DNA of 64,000 nucleotides from CAYLMG01 sp964493425 (GTDB lineage Bacteria > Planctomycetota > Phycisphaerae > Sedimentisphaerales > Anaerobacaceae), in the NCBI GenBank assembly GCA_964493425.1, contig CAZBMW010000004.1, positions 94,566 to 158,565 of the forward strand, given 5' to 3'. Of this stretch, positions 35,779 to 45,401 are shown one piece after another. Under the pieces are notes generated by a model. That model was given only the letters and a program-made list of their open reading frames with translations. It did not search any database and was not told the origin of the DNA. How positions within the stretch are numbered: position 1 is the stretch's first letter; each line of letters opens with the position of its first letter. The translations under genes and the position numbers were made by a program.

Positions 35779-38199
35779 ATGAAAGCCGGTATTTTAATCA
35801 AAGGTTTGGGGATGGGAATTTTTGCTTTTATCTTAATTGCCATTTTGAACGGCTGTGGAAAGAAAAGGGCTGTTAGCGGAGCAGACGAAAAAATGAAACC
35901 GATACCTTTTACAGATGTTAAGATAAGCGATGAGTTCTGGTCACGCAGGATAGAGACAAACAGAAAAGTCACGATACCCGCCGCATTTAAAAAATGCGAA
36001 GAAACCGGACGAATCGATAATTTTGCAATAGCGGGCGGTCTGAAAGAAGGCGAGCACAAAGGCGTGTATCCCTTTGATGACACGGATGTATATAAGATTA
36101 TTGAGGGCGCAAGCTACTCTCTGAGCGTCCAGCCGGACCCTGCGCTTGATAACTACGTTGATGGCATCATTAAATTGATTGCAGCGGCGCAAGAGGATGA
36201 TGGATATCTGTACACCGCGAGAACGAATAAATCAGAGACTTTGAAATGGCGCTTGGGCGACGAACGATGGGCGAACCTAAGCGGCCACAGTCACGAGCTT
36301 TACAATATGGGGCATCTGTACGAGGCGGCAGCGGCACATTTCTATGCTACGGGCAAACGAAATCTGCTTGATATCGCAATAAAAAACGCTGATTTATTGT
36401 GCAAAGTTTTCGGACCCGGCAAAAACGAAACAGCTCCCGGACATCAGGAAATAGAGCTTGGCCTTGTCAAGCTTTATGAGGCAACGGGACAGGAAAAATA
36501 TCTGCAGCTTGCAAAGTTCTTTCTGGATAAACGCGGCCCCGGCGGCGAGGAGTATTCGCAGATGCACAAAAGAGTCGTTGACCAGGATGAGGCCGTAGGA
36601 CACGCCGTTCGGGCAGGCTATATGTATTCAGCAATGGCTGATATTGCGGCATTGACTTCTGACAAAAATTATACAAGAGCGCTCGACCAGCTCTGGGACA
36701 ACGTCGTCGGCAAAAAGCTTTACGTGACAGGCGGCCTGGGTTCGGACCCGTCGATAGAAGGATTCGGCCCCAACTACGATTTGCCGAACATGAGTGCATA
36801 TTGTGAAACGTGTGCATCCATAGCAAACGTCTTTTGGAATCAGAGGATGTTTCTGCTGCACGCCGACGCCAAATATATCGATGTTCTTGAGCGGACGCTT
36901 TACAACGCGCTAATTTCCGGTGTTTCAATGGACGGCAGCTTATTTTTCTATCCTAACGCACTCGCCTCACGTGGCCAGCACGCTCGAAGCGAATGGTTTG
37001 TCTGCGCCTGCTGTCCGGGTAATATTACGCGGTTTATGGCGTCACTGCCCGGCTATGTCTACGCGAAGCGAGGCGATGAGTTTTACGTCAATCTCTTCGT
37101 TACGAGCGAGACAACCGCTGGGCTTGGCGGCAGAAAAGTGCAGATAAAACAGCTCACAAACTACCCCTGGGATGGTAAAGTCAGGATTATGCTCGAGCCT
37201 GAAGGGTCGGCAACTTTTACGATGTGCATTCGAATACCCTGCTGGTCGCGGAACAAACCGCTGCCGAGTGACTTATACAGCTTTATGCAGGCTAATGATG
37301 AGCAGGTAACCCTTAAGGTTAACGGTGTACCTGTCGCTTTTGATATGGATAAAGGCTACGCACGTATTGATCTTCAATGGGAAAAAGGTGACGTAATCGA
37401 ATTCAATCTCCCGATGCCCGTCAGGCGCCTGCTGGCAAATGAAAAGGTTGAAGAGAATAAAGGCCGAGTCGCTCTGCAGCGAGGGCCTATTGTCTATTGC
37501 CTCGAAGCGCCTGATGCAGAGGATGGCCGGGTCCTGAATTTGCTGCTCGAAGACAACACAAATCTTGAAGCCGAATTCAAACCGGAATTGCTAAACGGCA
37601 TCACAACCATAAAGGGCATCGCTAAGGCCTACAGAATTGAAGAAACCAACGACGTAGACACTCTCGTTAAAGAAAACGAAAACTTCTTCGCTATCCCATA
37701 TTATGCCTGGTCACACAGAGGCCCCGCTGAGATGGCCGTTTGGCTCGCCAGAAAAGAAAGTGCCGTTGAACCTGCCAGCATCGCCTCCATTGCCGAGACC
37801 AGCACGATAACCGCATCCGAAAAAGGAATAGGCATAGAAGCCGTCAACGATGGCATTATACCATCAAGCTCCTCTGATACATCGTTTCCCGTCTTTACCT
37901 TTCTGCCGAAAAAAGACTCAACCGAGTGGCTGCAGTATGATTTTGGAAAAACTTACGAGCCGAGCATTGTCGAGATTTACTGGCTTGAGGATGACGAAAA
38001 TCGCCTCCCTGAAAGCTGGAAAATTCAATACAGAAAAGACGGCGAATGGAAAGATGTCTGGACACCCCACGGTTTTAGTCTCGAAAAAGATAAATTGAAC
38101 ACCATAATTTTTGAAACGGTCAAAACTGATGCTCTTCGCCTTGAGCTTAAGATGCAACAGGGTTTTTCAGCAGGGATTTTCGAGTGGCGGGTGAAGTAA
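35779..38199 (+). CDS. GH127 beta-L-arabinofuranosidase-like lipoprotein with discoidin-like C-terminal domain
   Basis: 806 residues. A lipoprotein signal is present (ILNGCG; Cys 26), so it is membrane-anchored and faces outward. The GH127 barrel spans residues about 40-660 with Glu343, Cys345, Cys411 and Cys412 at the Zn/nucleophile positions (YCETC, CACCPG). Residues about 675-806 are a discoidin (F5/8 C)-like carbohydrate-binding domain (EWLQYDFGKTYEPSIVEIYW, DALRLEL), also found inside the next gene product. AAAGGATT precedes the ATG. Paralogue of the larger GH127 at 18.5-22 kb, without its dockerin and LamG. Likely acts on terminal beta-L-arabinofuranose. Confidence 0.88.
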   Translation: MKAGILIKGLGMGIFAFILIAILNGCGKKRAVSGADEKMKPIPFTDVKISDEFWSRRIETNRKVTIPAAFKKCEETGRIDNFAIAGGLKEGEHKGVYPFDDTDVYKIIEGASYSLSVQPDPALDNYVDGIIKLIAAAQEDDGYLYTARTNKSETLKWRLGDERWANLSGHSHELYNMGHLYEAAAAHFYATGKRNLLDIAIKNADLLCKVFGPGKNETAPGHQEIELGLVKLYEATGQEKYLQLAKFFLDKRGPGGEEYSQMHKRVVDQDEAVGHAVRAGYMYSAMADIAALTSDKNYTRALDQLWDNVVGKKLYVTGGLGSDPSIEGFGPNYDLPNMSAYCETCASIANVFWNQRMFLLHADAKYIDVLERTLYNALISGVSMDGSLFFYPNALASRGQHARSEWFVCACCPGNITRFMASLPGYVYAKRGDEFYVNLFVTSETTAGLGGRKVQIKQLTNYPWDGKVRIMLEPEGSATFTMCIRIPCWSRNKPLPSDLYSFMQANDEQVTLKVNGVPVAFDMDKGYARIDLQWEKGDVIEFNLPMPVRRLLANEKVEENKGRVALQRGPIVYCLEAPDAEDGRVLNLLLEDNTNLEAEFKPELLNGITTIKGIAKAYRIEETNDVDTLVKENENFFAIPYYAWSHRGPAEMAVWLARKESAVEPASIASIAETSTITASEKGIGIEAVNDGIIPSSSSDTSFPVFTFLPKKDSTEWLQYDFGKTYEPSIVEIYWLEDDENRLPESWKIQYRKDGEWKDVWTPHGFSLEKDKLNTIIFETVKTDALRLELKMQQGFSAGIFEWRVK

Positions 38200-38259
38200 A
38201 AGCAATTATCTAAATCGACTCTTAAAACAATTTTTCAAAAAATTTGGTTGGTTCCGGTA

Positions 38260-41200
38260 ATGAGAAAAGCCCCGTTTACGTTTTATTTGTCCGTCTTTTT
38301 TATACTCTCGGCATTGTGCTCCGCAGAACAGACAATTTCGAATGAAAATTTCGTTCTCGTATTCGACGATGACGGCCTGAAAAGCCTCAAACGCCCCAAT
38401 GACGTCTATGACACAGATTTCATTCTCGACAGAAATAATATCGGCGATGTTTTCGTGAGCTACAAGACTCCTGACAGCAATGATTGGAGAAAAATTCATA
38501 AAGCGAATCTTCAAAAGGTTAACAATAACGAGGCCTTATACGATATCAGCATTCCGACAACCTCGTTTCTTTCGCAGGCCAGGCCGAGCGCGTCCGCACG
38601 CAGCAGAGCTGTTTATGCCCTGAATGACGAAGCGTACATAGAGGATTCGAGTAACAGGGCAAGCGGCTTTCTGGCCTTCAGAAACAGGCAAGAGACTAAA
38701 CAGTGGGCACAATATGATTTCCCAAAACCTGTTACTGTCAACGCGGTGGAGGTTTACTGGTTCGACGACCACAATATAGACGGCCCATACTGTGTCCCGA
38801 AATCCTGGCGCCTCCTGTACAAAACCGACGACCAGTGGCAGGAGGTTGAAAACCACAATGAATACACAACTGCTATAGACAAATTCAACCGAGTAAGTTT
38901 CAAGCCTGTCAAAACCTCGGCACTTCGGCTGGAGCTTGAGCTTTACAAAGAGTATCTCGGTGGCATCCATGAATGGCGAGTCGAGAACGACGAAGACGAA
39001 AAACTCCAGCGACAAAGTCACCGGCTGGCTGAACAATCAGCCGAACAGATAAAAGTAACATCGGCCTTCGAACTGAAAGGAGATTGTCTCCTATGGACTG
39101 TGAAGGTAAAAAATTTAACCGACAAACCGCTCCAAATCGGCGCACTCGGCCTGCCGCTGCGTTTTAACACGCGCTATGTCCGGGACAAAAACACAACATA
39201 TAACAAGAGATTGATTAGGCACAACTTCATATCGGCCAATGCCTCATTTGTTTTCTGGATGCGAACCAACGCTGAACCGCCTTATCTTTTGATGACACCA
39301 GAGGAAGAGGCAAAATTCGAATATTTCGACACAGGACCGGAAAGAGGATGGGTTTTCTGTCCCTATGTCCACTCCAAAGCAAGAGCAGAACAGATGCGTA
39401 AATTAGGCGGCAACTGGCGACAGAAAAACACCTCAGCAATTCTGGCACCGAAAGGTAAAAGCTCCGACGAGCTGACTTATACCTTCAGATTCCAATGGGC
39501 AGATGGCTATCAGGGTGTTCGGCAAAAGCTTTACGAACAGGCTAAATTCGATATTAACGTCGTACCTGGAATGACCGTCCCGACCGACCTTTTCGCGCTG
39601 CTCGCGCTGCGCACGAAAAACAAAATCGACTCTATAAAGCCGGAGCATCCCGCTCAAACAAAAATCGAATATCTCGGCGAAAAGAAAAAAGACATCCACA
39701 TTTACAAGCTGACTTTTTCAAAGCTCGGCGAAAATCTGCTTACCATAAATTATGATAAAGATAAAAAGATGGTGCTCGAATTTTTCGCAACCGAGCCCTT
39801 AGAGACCCTGATAAAAAAACGTTCGGCCTTTCTCGTCAACAAACATCAGCATCGCGACCCGGGTAAATGGTACAATGGCGTTTACAGCGACTGGGATATG
39901 AAAAACCTAATCCTGCGAAGTGCCGACGACCGCGACGGCCTTCAGAGCTGGCTGACTGATGCCTGCGACGATGCCGGCAACGCCCGCCCCGCTTTCGTCG
40001 CCTCCAAAAACGTCTTTTTCCCGAACCAGGCCGAGATTGAAAGCGTTGATTACTACATTAAGCACTACCTCTGGGGCGGGATGCAGTGCACCGAAGAAGA
40101 GCAATACCCATACGCAATCTACGGAATTCCGAACTGGAAAGTAAATCGCGAAAGCTCAGATGAGGGAATAAACGGGAAAAAACATATATGGAGAATCTAC
40201 GACTATCCGCATATCGTCCTGCTCTATTACAGAATGTACCAGATTGCAAAATTCTATCCCGAAATGAAAACCGAATGGACAAAAGACCAGTACCTTACGC
40301 GCTCATATAAAACCGCCATAGCCTACTTCACCGTACCCCTGGCCGTTAGACGCTGGTCGGCCTACGAAACCGGAACAATGAACGAGGTCATAATCAACGA
40401 CCTCTTAAAAGCTCTCGATGATGAGGGCAAAACCGAAGAAGCCACCGACCTTAGGAAGCACTGGGAAAAAAAGGTCGAGCATTTCATCAATGACGACCCA
40501 TATCTTTTCGGCTCGGAATTTCCTTTCGACTCGACAGGCTTCGAATCCACAGGTGCATTTGCAAAATATGCACGGGAAAATCTTAATAAAAAAGACACAA
40601 CCCTCAAGGTTAAAGCCGACGACGTAAACGAATTTACCGAAAAGCAGCTAAGGCTCAATATCGCCTGCCGCGGCTGGCTCGAGACCGCTTATTACATGCT
40701 GGGCAGCGACTTTCGGGCGATGGGCAGTATGAGCTACTGCCTCAGCTATATGTCGCACATGGGAGGCTGGTCAATTATTGATTATGCCCTTTATTATGCC
40801 AAAGATCCCTTCAAATACTTACGTTTGGGTTATGCCTCCTATCTTAGTGCCTGGGCACTTATGAACTCGGGCACACCGGAATCGAATTATGGCTATTGGT
40901 ACCCTGGCCCGGAAAATGACGGCGGTGCCGGCGGCGGTTTCGAACCTGCCGGTTATGGCTGGGGCTGGATTCGCAAATCCAATCCAAGGGGCTCCTGGTA
41001 TTATAGCGCCGAGGAAGACGTGGGCTTCAACGCTGCCGTAAGGACATCTGCAACCATTATTGCCGATGACCCCATTTTCGGTTTGTTCGCTTATGGCGGC
41101 CTGCTCACAAAGAAAAAAGACGCAATAGAAGTTATTCCCAGAGATGGCCTGCGTCAGCACTTTCATATAATAAAAGGCGGCCAGCCTTTCTATATGCTTT

Positions 41201-41472
41201 TGGAGCGCGACGGCTTCGCAAAAGAGCAGGCTATAGTAACAAGCGATTCGCTGGATAGGATAAATTTCATCCTTGAGAACCGGGCCGCCTCGAATCATAC
41301 AACAGATGTGTGCCTTTCAGGATTAGCAGCCGGTTCATACACAGTCAAGATGGACAACAAGGTCATCCAGAACAAAACTATCGAAGATAGTGTGGAACTA
41401 ATATTCAGACTACCCGTCTCAGCTAATTCTAAAAGCTATAAGATAAATATTGCTCGCGCAAAAGGCAGATAA
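38260..41472 (+). CDS. Secreted DUF5695-like glycosidase-type protein with inserted discoidin-like domain
   Basis: 1070 residues from ATG 38260, giving a standard signal peptide ending ...LCSA; an in-frame TTG at 38248 is less likely. Residues about 110-250 contain a discoidin-like domain (QWAQYDFPKPVTVNAVEVYWF, ALRLELELY, GIHEWRVE) closely resembling the tail of the preceding GH127. The remainder has Trp/Tyr-rich motifs typical of (alpha/alpha) barrels (WYNGVYSDWDMKN, YLWGGMQCTEE, RRWSAYETGTMNE) and matches my recollection of DUF5695. No established activity. It sits 60 bases after the GH127 gene and probably works on the same polysaccharide. Confidence 0.72.
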   Translation: MRKAPFTFYLSVFFILSALCSAEQTISNENFVLVFDDDGLKSLKRPNDVYDTDFILDRNNIGDVFVSYKTPDSNDWRKIHKANLQKVNNNEALYDISIPTTSFLSQARPSASARSRAVYALNDEAYIEDSSNRASGFLAFRNRQETKQWAQYDFPKPVTVNAVEVYWFDDHNIDGPYCVPKSWRLLYKTDDQWQEVENHNEYTTAIDKFNRVSFKPVKTSALRLELELYKEYLGGIHEWRVENDEDEKLQRQSHRLAEQSAEQIKVTSAFELKGDCLLWTVKVKNLTDKPLQIGALGLPLRFNTRYVRDKNTTYNKRLIRHNFISANASFVFWMRTNAEPPYLLMTPEEEAKFEYFDTGPERGWVFCPYVHSKARAEQMRKLGGNWRQKNTSAILAPKGKSSDELTYTFRFQWADGYQGVRQKLYEQAKFDINVVPGMTVPTDLFALLALRTKNKIDSIKPEHPAQTKIEYLGEKKKDIHIYKLTFSKLGENLLTINYDKDKKMVLEFFATEPLETLIKKRSAFLVNKHQHRDPGKWYNGVYSDWDMKNLILRSADDRDGLQSWLTDACDDAGNARPAFVASKNVFFPNQAEIESVDYYIKHYLWGGMQCTEEEQYPYAIYGIPNWKVNRESSDEGINGKKHIWRIYDYPHIVLLYYRMYQIAKFYPEMKTEWTKDQYLTRSYKTAIAYFTVPLAVRRWSAYETGTMNEVIINDLLKALDDEGKTEEATDLRKHWEKKVEHFINDDPYLFGSEFPFDSTGFESTGAFAKYARENLNKKDTTLKVKADDVNEFTEKQLRLNIACRGWLETAYYMLGSDFRAMGSMSYCLSYMSHMGGWSIIDYALYYAKDPFKYLRLGYASYLSAWALMNSGTPESNYGYWYPGPENDGGAGGGFEPAGYGWGWIRKSNPRGSWYYSAEEDVGFNAAVRTSATIIADDPIFGLFAYGGLLTKKKDAIEVIPRDGLRQHFHIIKGGQPFYMLLERDGFAKEQAIVTSDSLDRINFILENRAASNHTTDVCLSGLAAGSYTVKMDNKVIQNKTIEDSVELIFRLPVSANSKSYKINIARAKGR

Positions 41473-42127
41473 AAATTTTTACAGCCCTTGATGTCTTTTT
41501 CTAATAATAATATAAGGTTTTTTGTGAGGTATTGAAAATAGCGTTTTTTGGCCTTTACAGCAGTATTTTTTTGACGATTCATAGCGAATTTTATGCCTGA
41601 TTTTAAAATTATCCACGAAAGTTAAAATTTTATTATATCTGAGAACCACATTTTTATTATCACTCTGCTTTTCTCGGCTGAGCCGACTCCTTACAAAACC
41701 AATCTTGTAAGCCGGCTCGCTACCTGAACGTAAGCCCTTTTATCACAGCTAATTATGTGTTTTTAACTAAAAATATTGAAATCAATGAAAGATAATCGAA
41801 ATAAGCAGATAAAGCTGCTCAAGAAGATGCGTTTAGTTTTCTTAAGATAAATTAGGGAAACTGTCTTTAGGTTTTCAACAAGTTATCCACAATGTTTGAT
41901 AGCTATCAAACTTATTGTCTTAAACTATCATATACCAAAGTATTAGCAAAACAGCCGGCTGAAACTACGTAAGTCTTTGTCATAAAAGGTTATAAATAGA
42001 TATTGAGCTTTCAGCTTTTAGATTATACAATCTGCGCAAAACCAAGCAGGCTTTCGCTTAATGCAGCCGAGTAAATTTTACAGCTATGATAAAAATTAGT
42101 ATTTCCTGAGTCTGAAAGGAGATTTAC
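41473..42127. other. 655-base AT-rich intergenic region with two DnaA-box-like sites and palindromes
   Basis: No protein gene is supported. It contains TTATCCACG (41610-41618) and the consensus DnaA box TTATCCACA (41883-41891), a perfect 18-bp palindrome GTTTGATAG/CTATCAAAC (41894-41911) three bases later, and an imperfect hairpin near 41670-41710 (GAGCCG...TTACAA / TTGTAA...CGGCTC). It ends in the ribosome site of the MetF fusion gene. It may be regulatory; two boxes are too few to call an origin. Confidence 0.4.
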
Positions 42128-44590
42128 TTGAGAAGCAACCAAAAAAGGCTGAGCGAGAAGCTCAAAAACAGACAAAGCTTTGTCGTATTGGCTGAGCTGG
42201 CTGCCGGGCCGGGCTTTAATTTTACACCCATAGAGAAGTTCTTACAGGATTACAACAAAACCGATGACTCTGCGATACCGTCGGGATTCGATTTCGTCGC
42301 AATAACAAGTCCTCAAAACCCGTCGGGCGTAGCCAATATAGAGCCTTCGGAAGTGCTCCGTCAGCTCCAGAAAAAAGATTTACTTTGTGGCCTTGATTTC
42401 GTCCCGCATATCACCTGCAAAGACCAGAACAGCATATCAATTCTAAGCTCTCTTATGGGATTCAAAAATGCCGGCGCACAAAGCGTTCTGGCTCTGACAG
42501 GTGATAAGCCGACAACCGCAAAAAAAATCTTTGAGCTTGACTCACCAAACCTGCTCCGCCTCATAAGATACACAAATAATCAGCAGTACATTAAATCCAA
42601 ACCCGAGAACATTGACAACATCTTTCAGTTTTATGCGGGCGCTGCAGTCTCGCCTTTCAAATACACCGAGCCTTCACAGATGCAGCAGTATTACAAGATG
42701 GAAAAGAAAATCAGATGCGGCGCAGACTTCTTCATAACACAAATGGGCTGGGACTGGAAAAAATCAAAAGAGCTGTTCGCCTATTTAAAGGAAAACAAAA
42801 TCGATGTGCCCGTTATCGGCAACGTATATCTTTTGAGCACAACCACAGCCGCACCGAGATTGATGCACGATATAAAACTGATGGGCTGTTTTGTAAGTGA
42901 CGAGCTGCTCTCCAAATTATATTTGGAAACCCTCGACGACCACATTGAACGTGCTGCACAGCAGGTGGCGATGTATAAGGCAATGGGAGCTGCCGGCGTT
43001 GATATCGGCGGTGTCAGCGATTTCGCTGTCTTTACAAAAATACTTCAAAGGGCGAGCGAAATCGACGACGGCTGGGAGCAGTTCAAGGACAACCTTTACT
43101 GGCCGAAAGAAAACGGCTTCTATCTCTATGACGATACCGGCCGAAGAGTAAAGCTGAAAAAATATCGAAAAAAGTTCAGACACCGCGCCTTCAACTTTCT
43201 GCACCGCACGATTCTTGATAACCGTTACAGAGGCTTTAGGGCTTTCAGGGCGGTAATGTCTGCATTGGGGACAAAGAAAGGCTCAGGTTTCTTTTACAAA
43301 TCATTCAACGCATCCGAAAAGTGCATTAAGTACCTGATGTTCGAGTGCCAAGAATGCGGCGATTGCTATCTACCTGAAAATTTCGGATATTGCACGATAG
43401 GCGAATGCGAAAAAGGACTTGATAACGTCCCCTGCGGAGACGCAACCGCCGACGGTTACTGCGGCAATAATCTCGAGCGGATTTGCGTCGGCGAGTCTGT
43501 ATACGAGGCGGCCGCTGCGGAAAAAAATGGCATCGAAATTCTGCGCGCGACCATAAACAAACCACGCAAGCCCGAGCTGGAACATACAGCCTCGGTTCTG
43601 AATTACCTGTTTGCCAGAGACCATACGATGAAGAATCCCATAATCTACATTGGCGAGGTCATACACGCATCTATACCAAAAACCGGCAGGATAATGAAAC
43701 AGCTGGCTGAGCTCGGCCCTGACGCATATACAAAAGAGTCTGGGCCTTTGAATTATATTCGCGCACTGATTGAGTCACAGGTTGAAGAAGGCACCGACTA
43801 TATCGAGGTCAATCTCGACGCCTTCGGAGAAGATGACCCACAGATTGCTGTCGATATGATGAGAAACTATGTCACGCTTGTACGTAAATGGGGCAGCGGT
43901 ATCCCCGTCTGCGTGGACAGCAGCAACGACGATGTCCTGACAGCTGGCTTGAAGGAATGGTACAACACAGACGAACCTGTTGCTAAACCTCTTCTGAATT
44001 CTATCAAGGTCTATACGATGGATAAGATGTTTGCCCTGAAAAAGGATTATAATTTCGGATTCATCGGATTATTGGTAAGCGAAGAAAAACCAACCGGGCC
44101 GGGCGGCTCGCACTCCGTTGACGAGCTCTTCTCACTTGCCGAAAGGCTTTTCGAATCGGCGGTTGACAAATATGGTTTCAAACCGGATGAGATTTTCTTT
44201 GATTCTACTGTCTTTCCATTAGCTATAGATATGCCTATGGAACCGGCTGTGCCGGGTTATACATACCGCGCCTTTGAGACCATCAGAAGAATTAAAAACG
44301 ACCGCAGAATGAAAAAAGCCCATTTCTCTCTTGGCGTAAGCAACAGTGTCCGGGAGCTTCCAGGCCGAAAAATCGGCGTCTGCAGGGCCTATACGGCAAA
44401 GGCTATGGAATACGGACTTGATGCAGCTATCCTGAATACTGCTCACAAATATGGTTACATTGAGCCCGACCCGGGGCTTCTGAAGCTTGTCGATGCCTTC
44501 GTGAAAATGGACGGCTCAGCTGATAAGCTAAATAAAGCTATGAATCTGATGGGCGAATTTTGCGCAAAGAATAGAAAAAAAACACGTTAA
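42128..44590 (+). CDS. metF: MetF - MTHFR_C/MetV-like - pterin methyltransferase three-domain fusion
   Basis: 820 residues, TTG start with AAAGGAGA seven bases upstream. Residues 1-310 are 5,10-methylenetetrahydrofolate reductase (FVVLAELAAGPGFN, FVPHITCKDQN, FFITQMGWDW). Residues 395-460 are a Cys-rich MTHFR_C domain with cysteines at 407, 410, 413, 422, 427, 436, 445 and 453, the type seen in MetV partner proteins of anaerobes. Residues about 490-815 are a pterin-binding barrel like MetH/AcsE methyltransferases (YIEVNLDAFG, PVCVDSSN, LGVSNSVRELPGRK). One chain could thus reduce methylene-THF and hand the methyl group to a corrinoid or other acceptor. A flavin or electron donor is not identifiable in the neighbourhood. 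Confidence 0.85.
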   Translation: MRSNQKRLSEKLKNRQSFVVLAELAAGPGFNFTPIEKFLQDYNKTDDSAIPSGFDFVAITSPQNPSGVANIEPSEVLRQLQKKDLLCGLDFVPHITCKDQNSISILSSLMGFKNAGAQSVLALTGDKPTTAKKIFELDSPNLLRLIRYTNNQQYIKSKPENIDNIFQFYAGAAVSPFKYTEPSQMQQYYKMEKKIRCGADFFITQMGWDWKKSKELFAYLKENKIDVPVIGNVYLLSTTTAAPRLMHDIKLMGCFVSDELLSKLYLETLDDHIERAAQQVAMYKAMGAAGVDIGGVSDFAVFTKILQRASEIDDGWEQFKDNLYWPKENGFYLYDDTGRRVKLKKYRKKFRHRAFNFLHRTILDNRYRGFRAFRAVMSALGTKKGSGFFYKSFNASEKCIKYLMFECQECGDCYLPENFGYCTIGECEKGLDNVPCGDATADGYCGNNLERICVGESVYEAAAAEKNGIEILRATINKPRKPELEHTASVLNYLFARDHTMKNPIIYIGEVIHASIPKTGRIMKQLAELGPDAYTKESGPLNYIRALIESQVEEGTDYIEVNLDAFGEDDPQIAVDMMRNYVTLVRKWGSGIPVCVDSSNDDVLTAGLKEWYNTDEPVAKPLLNSIKVYTMDKMFALKKDYNFGFIGLLVSEEKPTGPGGSHSVDELFSLAERLFESAVDKYGFKPDEIFFDSTVFPLAIDMPMEPAVPGYTYRAFETIRRIKNDRRMKKAHFSLGVSNSVRELPGRKIGVCRAYTAKAMEYGLDAAILNTAHKYGYIEPDPGLLKLVDAFVKMDGSADKLNKAMNLMGEFCAKNRKKTR

Positions 44591-44881
44591 GAATTTTTTT
44601 TCGGGCTGGCAGACGTCCTTAGCTCTAACGGTGACTCCGTCCGCACCAAAAATCTTGTTTTACTATTCAAATCAAGCTGATTATAGGAACAAAGCGGTAA
44701 ATGACTAAAAAAAACTGAGCAAAACTTGCCGCTTTGACGCTGGATAATCTCAAATAAGCACGACATATTAAAGTGTCACCGGCTACAGTTGTACCCTATT
44801 TTAAAATCTTTTGTAAAGTAATCTTTTCTCTTTGACGATTTTCAAATATAAAGCTGACCGTCTTTATAAGGCTATTTAACG
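44591..44881. other. Intergenic spacer
   Basis: About 290 bases with no gene. It holds a weak TATAAG (44865-44870) 11 bases before the PilZ ATG, a possible further leaderless -10 box. Confidence 0.35.
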
Positions 44882-45271
44882 ATGAAACAGAAAAGCGAGC
44901 GAAGAAGGGAAAAAAGGCTTCGTTATCACTGGCCGGTGTGGTTCGCTGAGGATTTCAACGAAATCCTTTTGCAGGGGCAAATGGTTGACGTAAGCAGTAC
45001 AGCAGCTGCCTTTACCTGTTACCCGGACCAGAACTGTCCATACCCGGGCCAGCCGATAACGGCTCGCTTCAGTGTCCCCTGCTTCAGTTCGGATAATAGT
45101 TTTAACCTTGCAAATTTCACTCGCTCTGGTAGTGTGCATCGTGTTGATAAGGTGAGCAACTTTCTAAGCCAGATAGCCATCCAGTTCGCCGAGCCTTTGC
45201 CTTTTAAACCCGGCGAGCAAGGCTCAAGCGAGCTTGACACAGCCCAGAGACTCAAGGCCGTGACCATATAG
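44882..45271 (+). CDS. PilZ domain protein (probable c-di-GMP binding)
   Basis: 129 residues comprising a single PilZ domain. The c-di-GMP contacts are RxxxR (RREKR, residues 8-12) and a D-x-S-x-x-G motif, here DVSSTA (36-41), with Ala replacing the usual Gly, so binding may be altered. No other domain, no signal. Stands alone between the MetF fusion and a convergent PEP-CTERM gene; role unknown. Confidence 0.75.
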   Translation: MKQKSERRREKRLRYHWPVWFAEDFNEILLQGQMVDVSSTAAAFTCYPDQNCPYPGQPITARFSVPCFSSDNSFNLANFTRSGSVHRVDKVSNFLSQIAIQFAEPLPFKPGEQGSSELDTAQRLKAVTI

Positions 45272-45337
45272 CAATCCGCATAGGTTCCCGCTTTTTTCGC
45301 AGTTTCCAATCTGTATTAATGTCAGGTTTTCTTATTT

Positions 45338-45372
45338 AAAAAAGCGAGGCCTGCACTATTGTGCAGGCCTCG
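45338..45372 (-). terminator. Rho-independent terminator of the PEP-CTERM gene
   Basis: A 12-bp perfect stem CGAGGCCTGCAC/GTGCAGGCCTCG with a 4-base loop, followed on the minus strand by a run of six T. It could also act weakly for the PilZ gene. Confidence 0.85.
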
Positions 45373-45401
45373 AAATTACCTTTGGTTGAACCACAGAAAG
45401 C

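Noticed and set aside
41473..42127. Chromosomal origin of replication
   Set aside because: Only two DnaA-box-like sites and no dnaA/dnaN or gidA-type neighbours; reported only as a weak observation.
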